From the NCBI GenBank assembly GCA_035048495.1, contig CM068551.1, positions 11,285,248 to 11,349,247 of the forward strand: 64,000 nt of DNA, given 5' to 3'. The notes beneath the pieces are model-generated. The model saw only the letters and a program-made list of their open reading frames with translations. It was not told where the DNA came from and searched no databases. The stretch comes from Euptelea pleiosperma. Its lineage: Eukaryota; Streptophyta; Magnoliopsida; Ranunculales; Eupteleaceae. Positions 31,568-43,579 of the stretch are shown one piece after another; positions within the stretch are counted from its first letter, which is position 1; each line of letters begins with the position of its first letter. The position numbers and the translations under genes are program-made.

Positions 31568-33284
31568 ATCTCTAACAAACAGAGAAACTAACAGACACAA
31601 CAAAAAGAAAAGAGAGAAGGGAAGAGGAGAAATGAGAAGGAGAGAGAGCTTCACAATGGTACTAACCTCTAAAACTCGCAATCGATTCCTATTTTTGGTG
31701 TGCAGCAATATGCAGCAATCGGACGACTTTTCCATGTTTAAGGTGAAGAAATGGAGAGTCGTTGGGCGGTAATGAAGACCCGTTTCGATTAGTGCTGTAA
31801 ATGGCGATAATGGAGAACCGGAGAACCGTTTCGAGATGAGAAGAGGAGACGTTGAGGAAGCGGAAGAGTGCGAGAATAGGGTTAGGAATGAGGAATGGTT
31901 TGAAGGAAAAGGTGATTCGATTTGGGGTGATGGATATTTTGTGAAAAATATGAAAAAATCAAGGATAAATTAGGGAAAAAAAGTTTTTTTTTTCCCCGAC
32001 ATTTAGAAGTAGTATAGATATAGATATTTAGTTATCGGTTATCATTTTGACTGTACAAATGGAATATGACAGATTGGATGGTCATGCCGTTTTGATCACC
32101 ATGACTTTCACAGGGAATTATCCTAGATGATCTGATGAGGAAGAGATCAGAGAGGTGGGATCAAATGATCCTATGGTTGTGTACATGTACAATTATTATA
32201 CGGATCCTCATCATGTGTATATGTGATACGAGCGCTGCTCGTTGTTCACCGTTCTTTTCAGCTCGATGGGGATTTGAGCGACTGTCCGATGATTACACAT
32301 GTAAGGTGGATAAGGGGTAGTCACAAGGATCACACGTGCTTAAGGGATAGATCAAATGGCCCCATAAATGTTTGGTCACAGACTTAAAAAATCAGTCTGA
32401 TGGGTGATTTGAAGCTGTTAAATATGAGCATTTTTTAAATTACGGGCTTCATGAGCAGGCCCATGGTGATCAAAAATTGGGTTCCAAGGCCATGTTGAAA
32501 AAAAATGCTCAAATCCAATGGCTAGGAATCACTTGTCAGACTGATTTTTGGTGTGTTGGTTCACCAAAAGTGGGCCGAACATTTAACGTCTCTTTACGAA
32601 AATGCCCTACTCATTTGGATAGGCATTTGGCAACACAAAAATAAGTAACTTATTGACTTTTATAAACCAAAAAGTTAAAAAGTTAATTTGAATGTCTTTC
32701 ATAATTTAACTTTTGAAAAGTTAAAAACTAACTAAGAGAATTACGTACTTCTCAAAAATTAGAAGGCCTCTTAACGCTTTCAATTCCTATGACTTTTTTA
32801 GAGGTAAAAAATCAACTAGAAACTTCTACTACAGGTAAAAGTGCTTTTACTTGAAATTATGCATGTATTGCATTTTTCTACGAGCACCATAAAAATGCAT
32901 GGATACCCGAAAGGTTTTCAGAATAGTTTGTCGAAGTGGTGGGACCAAAAGCCACCCTCTACACAAGTTTCACCCTATCCACGTGGCGACATCAAATGGT
33001 GGTTTATAAGATGGATGGCTTGGATTTATCGAATGGGATTTCCACATGATGACAACGTGTATTATATCGATAGAATCAATGGATCATATATCATATTAGG
33101 AATTATCCAAAACTGAGCCAATAGCTAGCTTATCGGGTTCACGATTTGACGACCATGATCCGATTTGATAACCAATCGGAGCTTATTGGATCGGATTGAG
33201 GGGACTTAACATTGAGTTGATTTGATCATCTGTTAAAATAGATTTTTAGAAAACATACATTCTTTTTTTTGGCAATAATATATG

Positions 33285-34383
33285 TTGGGAATTTTTGACA
33301 TACCCCCATGTTATTTTGAAAATTTGACATACCCCTCACAATGACTTGGTCCACTGTCATTTGACCAGTGTTGACCTGAGTTGACTACGTACCAAATTTT
33401 GTATTGAATGACAGAAATGCCCTTGTCTTCAAGTTTGGAACAATGGTTTGGGCCAAACCCCAAATCGAATGACTGTAGTGGAGGACCAGCCAAGAGACTC
33501 CAATGGGCTAGCCGTCCAGCACCGGAGACCAATCTACCAGAGTCTTATGGCCGGCCAACCACAACTCCGGCAACACTTTAAAACTCAAGGTAAAAAATAA
33601 AAAATAAAAACACAAAGCATGCAAATTTATTTCTAAAATTTCATTAACAAAAATGAAAAACAAGAATAAGAGCAATTTATATTTTAAGCTTTTGAGATAT
33701 GAATTTTGGAAAGATGGGTTCTTTCGATTTTAAAAAGAAATCGCATTCCTTCATGAGTTTTATCTATTTTTATGGGGTTTTATTTTTCAATCTTTGCTTA
33801 AATGGCTGGAGTGCGCAGGAGCGCACTGGAGTTTTCGGAGCTGGGGAGTCTTTTTTTGTTTTGGCAATAATCACTTCTAGGACGGTGAATGCCAGGTTCC
33901 ACCACAAGAAAGTGGAAGGTCTCAGTTCGCCGGTTATCCCCTCCTCTCAATGATGGCTAGTTCGGTGAAGCAAATGAGCTTCCTAAGGGGTAAAGCGGAT
34001 GGGTGCCGCAGCCCACTCCTTCGACTGATCGTTCGCATCGGATCTTAGGTTCTCTATCTTGACCGGGAAGAGGGGGGAGGCTCTTGCATGCGGAATTCAT
34101 AAAAAACAAACAAAAAATCTCAGGTTTACCAACATGGGTTTTTACTTTTATTTTTAATCTCCTTTTTCATGTTTGATTTGGGGTTTGGCCCAAACCCAAA
34201 CCCTTGTTCTAAGGTTGAAGACAAGGGCACTTTCGTCCGTTAATACAAACTTTGGCAGTGAACTCAGGTCAACACTTGTCAAATGACAATGGACCGAGTC
34301 ATAGGTGGTATGTCAGCTTTTTCAAATTGTGGGGTGTATGTCAAATTTTAAAAATAAGATTAGGGCTTATGTCAAAAATTCCC
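33285..34383. mobile_element. Mutator-like element with GC-rich cargo, unit B
   Basis: Counterpart of 22612-23713 with the same inverted ends and the same TAATATATG flank at 33276-33284. The cargo is conserved apart from scattered substitutions. It was present before the segmental duplication. Confidence 0.75.
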
Positions 34384-34584
34384 TAATATATTATATTGAG
34401 TATTTTAATAACACCCCACCTGAAATTTGAAAGTAATTTGTAATACCCCCTTGTACTTTCAAACTTTAGGATTACCCCCCTTGACCTAGTTTAACAGTGG
34501 TGACTTTAGTTAAAATGGACTTGAATCACACATCCTTATATTGAAGTTCCCTTGATATGTATAAAAGAGACCTAAGGAGGGGGG

Positions 34585-35790
34585 GGGGAGCCCGTGACAG
34601 CCAATGAGTTCTTAGAATGTACCCGAATGCTTCTTTTTGCTTTTATAATACAAAATTAAATAAACTCTTAAAAACACTCACAAGTGGCAAAAAGCACTCT
34701 GGGTATGTGTCGAGAACTCATTAATTGGTTGACATGGGCTTCGATGACAGGCCACCGTCATCAAAGTTTAACTCGGTTCATCACATATTAAGGGTAGGCC
34801 AGGGCCGTCTCGATGCAAGTTGAGTCTTAAGGCGAAAACTCCATAAGAGGCCTTCTTATATTTGATATATTAATATATATGGTATTAATTAAAATTTTTA
34901 ACTATTTATAGTTATATATAGTAGAAAATCTTATTTAACAACTATTCATGATAATCAAAAGCTACGGAAAGAATTTAGATGCAGAGTACTCCCGCAGTCC
35001 CGTTTTGCAGTCCATATAGAGGACTCTTGCAGCCTACTTAGACCAATTTTTGGGCCTAATGACTGCGTAGATGTTCAGCCCACCTATTGGCGGATAAACA
35101 CACTAAAAATCAGCTTAATTGGTGATTATTAACCATTGGATTTACTTCTAAAAAATGCTTGAATCCAATGACCTGTTATTGAAGCCCGTGACAGCCAATG
35201 AGTTCTTAGAATGTACCCGAATGCTTCTTTTTGCTTTTATAATACAAAATTAAAAAAATCTTAAAAACACTCACATGTAAGTGGCAAAAAGCACTCTGGG
35301 TATGTGCCGAGAACTCATTAATTGGTTGACATAGGCTTCGATGACAGGCCACCGTCATCAAAGTTTTACTCGGTTCATCACATATTAAGGGTAGGCCAGG
35401 GCCGGCTCGATGCAAGTTGAGTCTTAAGGCGAAAACTCCATAAGAGGCCTTTTTATATTTAATATATTAATATATATGGTATTAATTAAAATTTTTAACT
35501 ATTTATAATTATATATAGTAGAAAATCTTATTTAACAACTATTCATGATAATCAAAAGCTACGGAAAGAATTTAGATGCAGAGGACTCCCGCAGTCCCGT
35601 TTTGCAGTCCATTTAGAGGACTCTTGCAGCCTACTTAGATCAATTTTTGGGCCTAATGACTGCGCAGATGTTCAGCCCACCTATTGGTGGATAAACACAC
35701 TAAAAATCAGCTCAATTGGTGATTATTAACCATTGGATTTACTTCTAAAAAATGCTTGAATCCAATGGCTAGAATCAATCCTAAAAGGTA
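34585..35790 (+). repeat. Two 0.6-kb tandem repeats, unit B
   Basis: Same two-unit array as in unit A, with units starting near 34589 (agcccgtgacagccaatgag) and 35176. The array pre-dates the segmental duplication. Confidence 0.85.
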
Positions 35791-36490
35791 CGTACTAAAA
35801 TCTATGGCTAGAGATGACCAATCAGGTTAATTTTTTGTTAGGATATCCAACAAGGGGGGGCTAAACATCCATGTGGTTAGTGGGCTAGGGCCTTCTCTGA
35901 CCTGGTACTATGGGGGGGCCTTCTCTCACCAGGGGCCTAAGGTCGCCTTATTGACCTTATGGTAGAGACGGCCCTGGGGTAGGCAAGCAACTTTTTTATT
36001 AGTTTACCTTGCAAAATAGTTTCACACATCATATTCTTCCAATGCAAAATTTATCAAAAACCAAAAAAAATGTGTAAGCTTCCTTAAGTTATAAACAAGT
36101 AGATTCTTGCTTACCAAAAAAAAGTAAGTAAAATTATTGAATACTATTAAGTTAATTAAAACAAAAAGTTTAGAGTCGAATAATCCGACCGATAACCTGA
36201 CAGAAGTATGTGCAATTGAGGCCATTGACCGTTGGATTCAAGAGACCCATGCAGTTATTGTCTCGTGGATTGTTTTTTTTAAGGTGAAGTCCTGACAGAA
36301 AAAGAAACCGCAAAAGGTGATTGGAAACACAAGATTAGAAAAGGAATTGCAGACACAAGAGTAGCATTAAAGAGACATGCAAACAAGGTGTCAAAACAAC
36401 TACACATTGGAGGAGAGAAAAGAAAACAAGAACCATACAGTCCAACACGTTTTTCGCATATACACACATATTACACGACACACATCTAAT

Positions 36491-37269
36491 TAATATATGC
36501 AGGCAAACGGTGATGTAGGATGGTAGGACCTAGGAGGAAATAGAATCCAACATTTCTTGAATGGAATCCAACACTGAAGTAAAGAATTGCTCCTCACAAA
36601 CAAGATATCCAAACGGGTGGCACTGTTTATATACACAAAATCAATTATAGTGAATAGGGACAACCATTATCTTTTTTTTTTTGTCTGCACAGAAAAATTA
36701 AACATCTTACTCGCTCCTCTGTGTTTACAATTTACAAGGTCGAAGTTTTTCGTCCTTACACCTAGGGTTGGGCGGAGATGGCCAGGACCACGCTTTGGAT
36801 CAATAGAGGTCCTGAGTTCGAATCCCCCTGGGCCACCCCATGCGATATATACCAGTAGACCTGGCATGTGTGGAAAGGGTAACGTACGTGCATCGGCTCG
36901 TGGATTAGGTGGGTGCTCTAAGAGGCCCGAATACTCATGGTATCAAAAAATCCTAGGTGGACTTACAAACCAAAAATCAGCGTGACTGAAGATTTCTAGA
37001 CGTTGGATCTAAGTAACCTAAAATTATGCTCGAATCCACATTTGAAAATCAAATCATGAAAAAGACTACAATCTAATGATCATAAATCACCAACCAGACT
37101 AATTAGTGATTTCTAATTGTTGGATTGGAGTTGTTTTAACCGAGGAATTATTTTATCTGAGGAATTCAAGCATTACTTGGGATACAAAGATCCAAAGGTT
37201 TGATCACTACTGATTTGTGGTATGTACATGGGCCACACATCCATACGATCAGTAGTCTTTAAAAAAATT
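36491..37269. other. Non-coding flank of the segmental duplication
   Basis: Contains the stretch at 36628-36765 that matches 18700-18840 on the other side of the duplication, and a SINE-like piece. No gene seen. Confidence 0.5.
36766..36930 (+). mobile_element. tRNA-derived SINE-like fragment
   Basis: GAGTTCGAATCCCCCTGGG at about 36811 is a strong tRNA B-box match, preceded by a plausible A-box region (gggcggagatggcc at 36770). The two lie about 40 bp apart as in tRNA-derived SINEs. The 3' end and target duplication were not identified. Confidence 0.5.
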
Positions 37270-37315
37270 GCCACGTGGCTATAATATGGCCCGTCATCAA
37301 AGTTCTACTCACGTC

Positions 37316-37516
37316 CTACCCCAAGGCCATCTCACAAGTAATAATTCTTTTAAACTCTTCAGGAGATAAAGCACAATATATAGCATTTAAAGCTCGATTA
37401 TTGTACGTGTATGCTCCCTTATCTCCCACACTCCATTCTAATTTAGCCTTCATAGTAATGGTAGTTAGCTCACCAATAGTAGTTACAACAGTAAGGGATG
37501 TCCATCCCAATTCCAC
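37316..37516 (-). pseudogene. Sirevirus-like gag fragment
   Basis: The minus frame contains KLEWSVGDKGAYTYNNRALN and AIYCALSPEEFKRI, wording typical of the copia gag domain in Sirevirus-type elements. It lies shortly downstream of the primer site, where gag belongs. Only this piece is left. Confidence 0.7.
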
Positions 37517-37697
37517 TGATTCTCAAATCCATTCATCAAGAGATTTCATGAAACTCCTCATTCTAACCTTCCAAGAGGCATAGTTAGTACCATTGAATAG
37601 TGGAGATATAGACATAGAATCCCTCTTAACTCATGGTTATTCCAAGAGAACTAAGGATCACAATTGGGTTTTTAAGCCCTTCTCAAAATGATATACG

Positions 37698-37710
37698 CTA
37701 CGATACCAAT
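37698..37710 (-). promoter_or_regulatory. Primer binding site of LTR D element
   Basis: On the minus strand the LTR end tttCA is followed by ATTGGTATCGTAGC, a slightly altered initiator tRNA-Met complement (normally TGGTATCAGAGC). This fixes the element's orientation. Confidence 0.8.
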
Positions 37711-39360
37711 TGAAATTCCTTTTTAATTATCACGAATATCCTAGAGGGGGGGTGAATAGGACAATTTATAATTTATCTACGAATTATATATAGATTTAAA
37801 TTTAATAATCACACATTGCGGAATAGGATCAAGCAATAAAATTTTGAATCATCAACAGAATATAGATATGGATAAATTTGAGATAAAATATGCAAACATT
37901 CACAATCACATGAAACACAGATTTATAGTGGTTCGGCGACTTCACACCTACATCCACTGTCTAATACTCAACACGAATAATATTATATTATTTTACTCAT
38001 GTATTATAACATATTCAATCAAAATAAGTAATCAACCAACTAAGATAACACTTAGTCTCAATCTAACAAGAATCGTTTCTCGCTCACCTAAAGAGTCAAC
38101 CTAGACCAGTAGACTTTTAGAGAAGTACTCTTCTCATAGATCTACAATTCTAAACTCGATCTATACAAGAATCACTTCTCGCTCACCTAGAGAGTCAAAC
38201 TAGGCCCGTAGTATTTTAGAGAAACAGATTTCTTAAGGATTCCACCATCCTCAACTTAATTCAATGACTAAACACTCATCTACCAATCACAAAAAATCTG
38301 AGTTTGATAATATTAAATTCAATCTAAAATGTTTGTTCTTAGAGATACTTATCTTTCGATAAATTCGATAAAATGATGAATCCTCGAAGAAGAATTCGTC
38401 ACAAAGACACTCTGCCACAGATGATCCTCTTCTAGGAAGAAGATGATTGCAGGACTAAAGACGCTTTGTAGTCTCTCAAACAATTAGAGCCTTACCAAAA
38501 GATGAACTAGATTTGCTCAGGTGAAGCTCTCTAAAATTCCAAATCTCTAGACTCAAGAGATATTAATCAATGAATGGCAATCCAAAAGATTACTTGATTG
38601 GGTTCATCTCTATTGATGGGTTTAGTCTTTATTATATAAGGCTATACCCAAACAAGAGAAATAGACCTAAAATAGTTGTTTGAATGGCTTAAGTGCACTA
38701 AAATTCGCACAAAAGACGAAGTCAATAATTGAGATCCAGAATAGGAGGGGGCGACCGCACATTTTGACCAGTCGACAGGTCAATGTCGATAAATTATCCG
38801 AGGTTCGATCGGCCGCACAAATTGGTCAGTCGACCGCTCAGGACGATAAGAGAAAATTTGTTCTAATGGGGCCGATTGACTGCACCTTTTTACTGGTTGA
38901 CCGCTCAAAGTCAGAAGACTCCGGTCAACCGCACTTTTTAGCTGATCAGTCGGTCAGCCGACTACTCAGCCAACTCAAATAATTTCCAACACAACTTCCT
39001 ACTGAGACTAACACAGTATCCAAATAATAAACATAAGATTCAATGAGCATCTAGGGTCAAGGAGATCTGCAGGCAATGTGCGGTGTACCCTTAGATGTAC
39101 ACAAGTAACAACAATACGAGAATCTAATAGTTGAACATTCGTTGATTGAGAACGTATGTTGAATATGTACTTCAAAACTTCATGCTTGAACTTGACTTTA
39201 TCTTCAGTTGAGCTTTAACACTCTGTTGATTTTCTTCAACCTTTGTTCTTCTTCGAATTGTTGATGAAGTCTGCTTGATCTTTGACACTTCAGTCTTTAG
39301 AGAACTTCTAACAAATGAGATAAATTATAAAAGAACTAAGAGTTCATGTGATTGACAACA
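37711..39360 (-). repeat. Sirevirus-like LTR D
   Basis: On the minus strand it begins TGTTGTCAATCACATGAAC and ends ggaatttCA. It carries a TATA-like region near 38632-38645, and upstream of it at about 38740-38970 an array of ggtcgactgacc-type near-palindromes. The 3' portion has the motif cctattcaccccccctctagg seen in such LTRs. Closely related to LTR E. Confidence 0.85.
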
Positions 39361-39460
39361 GAAACTTTATATATATATATTATTTTCTTTTCATGAAATC
39401 AATATTTTTACTAACGCTGAAGGGACAAGAACTGGCATAATCTTTTTGGAATCTTTTACT

Positions 39461-40968
39461 TGAAATCCCCTTTTCATAACCACGATATGTCCTAGAGGAG
39501 GATGAATATGATAATTTATAATTTCTCTGCAGATTATATATATATATATATATTTAAATTTAATGATCACACAATGCGGAAAATGATCAATCAACAAAAA
39601 TTCAAATTATCCACAAAGTAAAAATATGGGTAAATCTGAGACAAGATATGCAAACATTCACAATCACATGAGATAGGTTTATAGTGGTTTGGTGAGTCTG
39701 CACCTACATCCATTGTCCAATACTCAACACTAGTAGTATTATATTATTTAGTCATGCATTACAACATATCCGATCGAAATATATAATTAACCAACTAAGA
39801 TAACGCTTAGTCTCAATCTAACGAGAATCGCTTCTCACTCACTTAGAGAGTCAGTCTAGGCCAGTAGACTTTCAGCGAAGCACTCTTCTCATGTATCTAC
39901 AATCCTCAACTCAATCTATATGAGAATCACTTCTCACTCACCTAGAGAGTCAGATTAGGCCCATAGTATTTTAGAGAAACATATATCTCAAGGATTCCAC
40001 GATCATCAACTCAAAGCAATGAGTAAATACTCATCCACCAATCTCAAATATCAAAGTTTGATAAATTTGAATTCAATCTAAAAGATTTGTTCATAGAGAC
40101 ACTTACTTTTTGATGAATTCGATAAAATGGTAAATACTCAGAGAAGAATTAGCCACAAAGACACTCTGCCACAGATAAGCATCTTCTAGGAAGAAGATGA
40201 TTGCGGGAATCAACACGCTTTATAGTCTCTCAAACAATTAGAGCCTTCACAAAAGATGAAGTAGATTTACTCAGGTGAAGCTCTCTCCAATTCAAAATCT
40301 CTAGACTCAAGAGATGTTAATCAACGAATGGGAGTCCAAGAGATTACTTGATTGGGCTCATCTCTATTGATGGGTTTAGTCTCTATTATATAAGGCTATA
40401 CCAAAACAAGAGAAACAGACCTAAAAGAGTTGTTTGAATGGCTTAAGTGCGCCAAAATTCACACAAAAGATGAAGTCAAAATGAGATCCAGAATAGGAGG
40501 GGGCGACCGCACATTTTGACCGATCGACAGGTCAATGTCGGTAAATTATCTGAGGTCTGGTCGACAGCACAAATTGGTCAGTCGATCACTCAGGTCGATA
40601 TGAGAAGTTTTGTTCTGATGGGGTCGGTCAACCACACCTTTTTACTGGTCGACCGCTCAGAGTCAGGAGACTCTAGTAGACCGCACTTTTTAGCTGGTCG
40701 GCTAATCAGTTGACTACTCAGCCAACTCGAATAATTTCCAACACAACTTCCTACTAAGACTAGCACAGTCTCCAAATAATAAACATAAGATTCAATGGGC
40801 ATTTAGGGTCAAGGAGATCTATTGGCAACGTGCGATGTACCCTTAGATGTACACAAGTAATAGCAACATGAGATTCTGATAGTTGAATATTCGTTGATTG
40901 AGAACGTATGTTGAATATGTGCTTCAAATCTTCATTCTCGAACTTGACTTTGTCTTGTTGAGCTTAAC
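39461..40968 (-). repeat. Sirevirus-like LTR E, truncated
   Basis: Tandem to LTR D and in the same orientation; shares its array of gtcgaccg/cggtcgac words (40500-40720), TATA region (about 40385) and 3' end (tgaaatcccc on the plus strand). Its 5' start is cut off where LINE B begins. No primer site follows it. Confidence 0.8.
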
Positions 40969-41049
40969 GGTTGTCTATGCTAACGATTAAGGAAGAAATG
41001 AGAACTTATGGGATCAACTGGTAACACTATCTAGAAGTATTCAAGAACC

Positions 41050-41290
41050 TTGAAAGGTGATAGGTGACTTTAACAATGTGAGGTATATGGGAGAAAAATT
41101 GGGTGGGCTTCCTATGAAACTTAGCTCGATGCTAGAATTTAATGATTGTCTCTCAGAAGCGGCTTTGGTGGACCTGAAATCACACGACTTGAAATTTATC
41201 AGAACAATAAGATGCACGGTGAACATAAGATTCTTCGCAAGTTGGATCGTGCCCTTGTTAATCATATATGATTTCCTTAATATTCCTTAA
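41050..41290 (+). pseudogene. LINE B endonuclease C-terminal remnant
   Basis: GDFNNVRYMGEKLGG includes the GDFN motif of apurinic-type LINE endonucleases, followed by MLEFNDCLSEAALVDL. Only the last third of the domain is left, and it is frameshifted. Confidence 0.8.
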
Positions 41291-41462
41291 GGAACATCCT
41301 ATGGTTAGACTTTCCCACAAATTGAGAAATCTGAAGAGTATTCTTAGGGAGTAGAATCATAACACTTTCAATGAATTGAGTAACAAAGTGAAAGTAGCCA
41401 AAAGGAACCTTGCCTGAGTTCAACCTTTTGATGAGCCTATTAGCAACAAGGAAGCTACTTTA

Positions 41463-42537
41463 TTGAAGAAGTATGCAGATTTAGCAGCTCTTGAAGAATC
41501 CTTCCTAAAGCAAAAGTCACGGGTGAGCTGGCTGACCCTTGGTGATAGCAATAGTGCATTCTCTCACAAGTCAATTAAATCTCGAAAAGCCAGAAATTCT
41601 ATCTTGAGTTTGAATGATGCTAACAATCAGAAGATGACGAATCCTGGGCAAATCAAAACTGAGATTGTTAAATATTTTCATAATCAACTGGGGACCGTTG
41701 AAGGGCAGTACAACAAGGAAATTATTAGATCTCTCAAGTTTGAGAAAACTCTGACTAACCAGAAGGTTGATATGGTGAGAGAGGTGTCGGTGGAAGAAAT
41801 TAAGGAAACTTTCTTTGGCATGACTGATTTTAAGGCACCGGGCCCGGATGGATTCAATGCTTGTTTTTTCAAAAAAAAACCTGGAACAACATCGGTGAAG
41901 ACTTCACGAAGGCTATCATAAACTTTTTCAGAGCTCAAAAACTTCCTCGATCGAGGGATTAATGCGACATTCATCACTCTCATTCCTAAGGTTGGTAATC
42001 CGAATACTCTGAAATGACTTTAGACCTATCTCATGTTGTAATGTGATATATGAATGTATATCGAAAATCCTTGTCAATAGATTAAAGGATGCCTGCTTCC
42101 TTGATTGATCATAATCAATTATCTTTCATTAAAGGGGGGTGTATCAGTGATAACATCTTGCTTCGCCACGAACTTTTACAGAATTATCACCATGATAATG
42201 CTCCTCCTAGATACACAGGAAGATTGATCTGAGGAAGGCGTTTGATAACCTGAGATGGGACTTCATCCTTGAGCTGTTTCATATGCTTAATGTCCATCCA
42301 ATCATGATTGAATGGGTTCGGGTTTGTATTACCACAGTCAAGTACTCTATACTTGTCAATGGTAGTCTAGAAGACTATTTCAAGGGGACGAAAAGGAATC
42401 CGACAGGGTGACCCAATGTCACCATTTATCTTTGTTTCTTGCTATGGAAGTGCTCAACATCCTTTTGAAACAAAAGGCACAGGATGGTCTGTTCAAGACT
42501 CAGCCCAAATGTGGATCTCCTCTTATAACCCACTTAT
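41463..42537 (+). pseudogene. LINE B reverse transcriptase, FADD core deleted
   Basis: The first frame has VSWLTLGDSNSAFSHKSIKS and KAPGPDGFNACFF; later frames give GRKGIRQGDPMSPFIFV and PKCGSPLITHLCF. LINE A continues this last peptide with ADDLMVFF, but here the text jumps at about 42537 into the linker region. The catalytic aspartates and thumb are therefore lost by an internal deletion. Confidence 0.85.
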
Positions 42538-42540
42538 GCT

Positions 42541-43436
42541 TTGACAGAAGAAATGGGAGAAACTTGGAACAAACTTGCTGAAGTGGATATCGATCAGGCT
42601 ATGGATCACGATGAAGTCACATGGAATCAATCCCAGCATGATGAGTTCTCTCTTAGCTCATCCTATAAAGCAATCTGTTTACATGGGCAGATGGTAGATT
42701 GGGCCAATCTTATTTGGTGCAAGTTCGCTATTCCACAGCAAAGTTTCATTGCATGGTCAGCTATCAATGGTGGCCTTCTCACCAAAGACAAGCCGTAGGT
42801 TAATGTGCTCCTTAATAACACCAAATGCATGTTTTGCTGGGATAAAGATGAGAAAGTTAAACACATTTTCTTCGAATGTCCATTCACTAAATTCATCTGA
42901 ACTAAGATACTTAATGTATCTCGGTTTTCAGCATCCTATGCCTAAATGTGAAAATGGATATCTCCAATCATCGATGTTGTTATCTTTAATACTGATGGAT
43001 CTATGGGTGATCCTATTGCCGGGTATGGGGGCATATTGTGTGATAATAATGGTGTGGCCATCATGGCTTTTGCATGGGGCTCCCCTAAAGTTTCCGTTAT
43101 CTTCCATGAGCTCCAAGCGATCAATATGGGAATTCAGATGGCAGTATCCCATGAAGTCAAGAAGATAGCAATAGCTTTTGATTCGTCCCAAGTAGTGGAT
43201 ATTGTTAAGGAAGAAGCAACATTCCATGGGAAGCCCGCAAGATATGGTCTATATTATTCATGAGAATTGAACTCATTTCGGATTTATTGAGATTACTCAC
43301 GTCTACCGAGAGATCAATAAGGCAGCAGACCACTTATCGTCATTCAATAGGTCTTTTGGATGTATTTTTTGACCACTCAGGATCTTCCTAGTGATCTATT
43401 GAACATCCTTGTAGAGGATGCTTCTAGACATGTTTT
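42541..43436 (+). pseudogene. LINE B linker and RNase H remnant
   Basis: HDEFSLSSSYKAICLHGQMV and FIAWSAINGGLLTKDKP mark the linker; then IFNTDGSMGDPIAGYGGIL, ELQAINMGIQMAVSHEVKK and AIAFDSSQVVDIV show RNase H with its catalytic D, E and D. The end DLLNILVEDASRH runs into the poly(T) of LINE C. Confidence 0.85.
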
Positions 43437-43579
43437 TTTTTTTTTTATAAGTCAAGTGCATTAAAGGAGATCGAGAGGATCTCAAAAAGACAAGTACAAG
43501 GAAAGAAAAGAAAAACAAAGATAGCAAAAGAAAACACCCAAAGGTGACAACCAAAAGCGACAAAGAGCAACAAAAAGTA

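Larger units (their letters stand above)
27843..32024 (-). mobile_element. Non-autonomous Helitron-like insertion
   Basis: Unit A shows the uninterrupted site (gtttatatatttagtt at 21355-21370), so the boundaries are read directly. On the minus strand the insert begins TCTATATCTATACTACTTC after an A and ends ...CCAG before a T, with no target duplication, as expected for Helitrons inserting between A and T. Just inside the 3' end the hairpin ATGTGC-AAC-GCACGT is present. The terminal CCAG deviates from the canonical CTRR. There is no Rep/helicase frame. It carries a captured NFD4-like exon, a foldback MITE and a 176-bp tandem repeat. Confidence 0.75.
25901..36490 (+). repeat. Segmental duplication unit B
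   Basis: Direct tandem copy of unit A, starting without any spacer after it. Subtracting the 4182-bp insertion at 27843-32024 leaves about 6.4 kb, close to unit A's length. Each block of unit A (hAT MITE, chimeric gene, Mutator-like element, 0.6-kb repeats) has its counterpart here. Confidence 0.95.
37270..39360 (-). mobile_element. Sirevirus-like element: LTR D plus gag fragment
   Basis: Minus-strand order: LTR D (39360 down to 37711), primer site (37710-37698), then interior down to about 37270 with a gag fragment. The rest of the interior is absent. Confidence 0.8.
40969..43436 (+). mobile_element. LINE B, L1-type with RNase H, deleted
   Basis: Plus strand order: end of endonuclease, N-terminal reverse transcriptase, an internal deletion, linker and RNase H. 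It is of the same family as LINE A. Its 3' end seems to continue at 50029 and beyond, past LINE C. Frameshifts throughout. Confidence 0.85.

Noticed and set aside
36811..36830. Possible tRNA gene
   Set aside because: A B box is clear but no acceptor stem or full cloverleaf could be drawn; a SINE fragment explains it better.
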